Shown here piece after piece: positions 5,505 through 5,929 of a stretch of DNA of 5,929 nt. The stretch comes from VFKU01 sp038916785 (GTDB lineage Bacteria; Hydrogenedentota; Hydrogenedentia; Hydrogenedentales; GCA-2746185): NCBI GenBank assembly GCA_038916785.1, contig JBCLBO010000125.1, positions 1 to 5,929 of the forward strand, written 5' to 3'. The notes beneath the pieces were generated by a model. It was not told the DNA's origin, ran no database searches, and saw only the letters and a program-made list of their open reading frames with translations. Within the stretch, counting starts at the first letter, position 1, and the number at the start of each line of letters is the position of its first letter. The position numbers were made by a program, and so were the translations under genes.

Positions 5505-5510
5505 CCCTCT
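5505..5510 (-). promoter_or_regulatory. Ribosome binding site deciding the CoA-transferase start
   Basis: On the minus strand AGAGGG lies 6 nt before the ATG at 5498. The alternative TTG start at 5513 would place this sequence inside the coding region and would lack its own ribosome binding site, so the shorter form is preferred. Confidence 0.7.
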
Positions 5511-5539
5511 CAATGCGGTGTCAGCCGCTCACAGATCAG

Positions 5540-5567
5540 TCTATACATCTACGGCCTATCACAGAAA
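5540..5567 (-). promoter_or_regulatory. Possible promoter for the CoA-transferase
   Basis: On the minus strand TTTCTG (5562-5567) and TATAGA (5540-5545) are spaced by 16 bp, and TG directly precedes TATAGA. The -10 box is a fair match, the -35 box a poor one. It lies about 40 bp upstream of the start codon, a sensible distance. No operator is evident. Confidence 0.35.
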
Positions 5568-5929
5568 TGACTTCGGGCACATCCGGCTAGCGCCGCTGCA
5601 AAACACACGGTTCCGCAACCTCCCGTCCAGCGCGGGCATCCTCCGGACGTCCAGTCGTCGGACTTTCCTGGCGAGCCGTCAGACTCGGTGTTAATAGTCG
5701 TCTCCCCCTGACGGATCGGGGTCTTCGCGGGATGAGAATAGCGCTACGCATCCTCGCGGCACTCTTGTACACCTAATAGACGTATCTATCCGAAGCTCCA
5801 CCACCTATTGCCCCACCTTTCAAGTAACACACTGGTAAATATTTCCTCTTGACTTCCTTCTGAGCTGCCCCCTTTGTGAGGCGCGTTTTGAAGGTTAGGA
5901 TTTCGGGCGTGGTTGTGGTTCATGATAGC
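5568..5929. other. Region without a recognisable gene
   Basis: I see no convincing coding sequence in this stretch of more than 350 bp. Base composition becomes less GC-rich towards the right end. One minus-strand frame (5587-5772) is open for 61 codons but is arginine-rich and lacks family features. A plus-strand ATG at 5732 opens only 14 codons. An imperfect hairpin pairs CGCGGGATG (5726-5734) with CATCCTCGCG (5749-5758) with one bulged base. A 12-mer, cgtccagtcgtc (5648-5659), also occurs in the octamer array at the left end of the window. The region probably holds upstream control sequence for the CoA-transferase and perhaps for a gene beyond the right edge. Confidence 0.5.

Noticed and set aside
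5587..5772. Minus-strand open frame of 61 codons upstream of the CoA-transferase
   Set aside because: Arginine-rich with no motif and no clear ribosome binding site; not supportable as a gene.
5732..5776. Plus-strand mini-frame MRIALRILAALLYT
   Set aside because: It resembles the beginning of a signal peptide but stops after 14 codons; with nothing continuing in frame, a leader peptide or broken exported protein cannot be supported.
5849..5877. TTGACT as a rightward -35 box near the right edge
   Set aside because: The hexamer at 17-bp spacing (CTTTGT) is a poor -10 box and no downstream gene is visible before the window ends.

Overview
The window is GC-rich bacterial chromosomal DNA with five or six complete genes, no RNA gene, no CRISPR array and no transposase. 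The codon choice (G/C in third positions), the short non-coding repeats between genes and the metabolic content suggest an environmental, non-model bacterium. The repeat styles resemble those I associate with PVC-type and Hydrogenedentota-like genomes, namely octamer and CTTCGTG-type nonamer tandem repeats plus large near-palindromes at gene ends. That placement is an impression and cannot be proven from this window.

Layout from left to right. 1-103: no gene; a small hairpin and an 8-bp tandem repeat array that runs into the end of the first gene. 104-1213 (-): an exported alpha/beta hydrolase with a clear signal peptide and GASMGG nucleophile elbow. 1214-1354: a divergent promoter region with a good leftward -35/-10 pair. 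1355-3401 (+): a same-strand run of an SDR oxidoreductase, a HicA-type toxin, a HicB-type antitoxin and a cyclase/kynurenine-formamidase-family metal hydrolase. The toxin starts 1 nt after the SDR stop, and toxin and antitoxin overlap by 4 nt. 3402-3689: three different inverted-repeat elements packed between two convergent genes. 3690-5498 (-): a 602-residue single-chain family I CoA-transferase with alpha-like and beta-like halves fused. 5499-5929: upstream region with a possible promoter and no convincing gene.

How the genes may work together: an SDR, a cyclase-family hydrolase and a glutaconate/IpdAB-like CoA-transferase are the kinds of enzymes used in degrading carboxylic acids, aromatic or alicyclic compounds, so a shared catabolic theme is plausible. 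The substrate cannot be read from the sequence, and the CoA-transferase is on the opposite strand. The hicAB pair is less GC-rich than its neighbours and sits inside the SDR-cyclase run, which looks like an insertion of a toxin-antitoxin module into a metabolic operon. The most notable non-coding signals are the repeats. Three gene ends lie inside or at the edge of repeat elements: the hydrolase stop is in the octamer array, the cyclase stop is at the edge of one inverted repeat, and the CoA-transferase stop is inside the terminal arm of another. I found no clearly new multi-gene system; the best leads are the repeat/stop-codon overlaps and the embedded hicAB.
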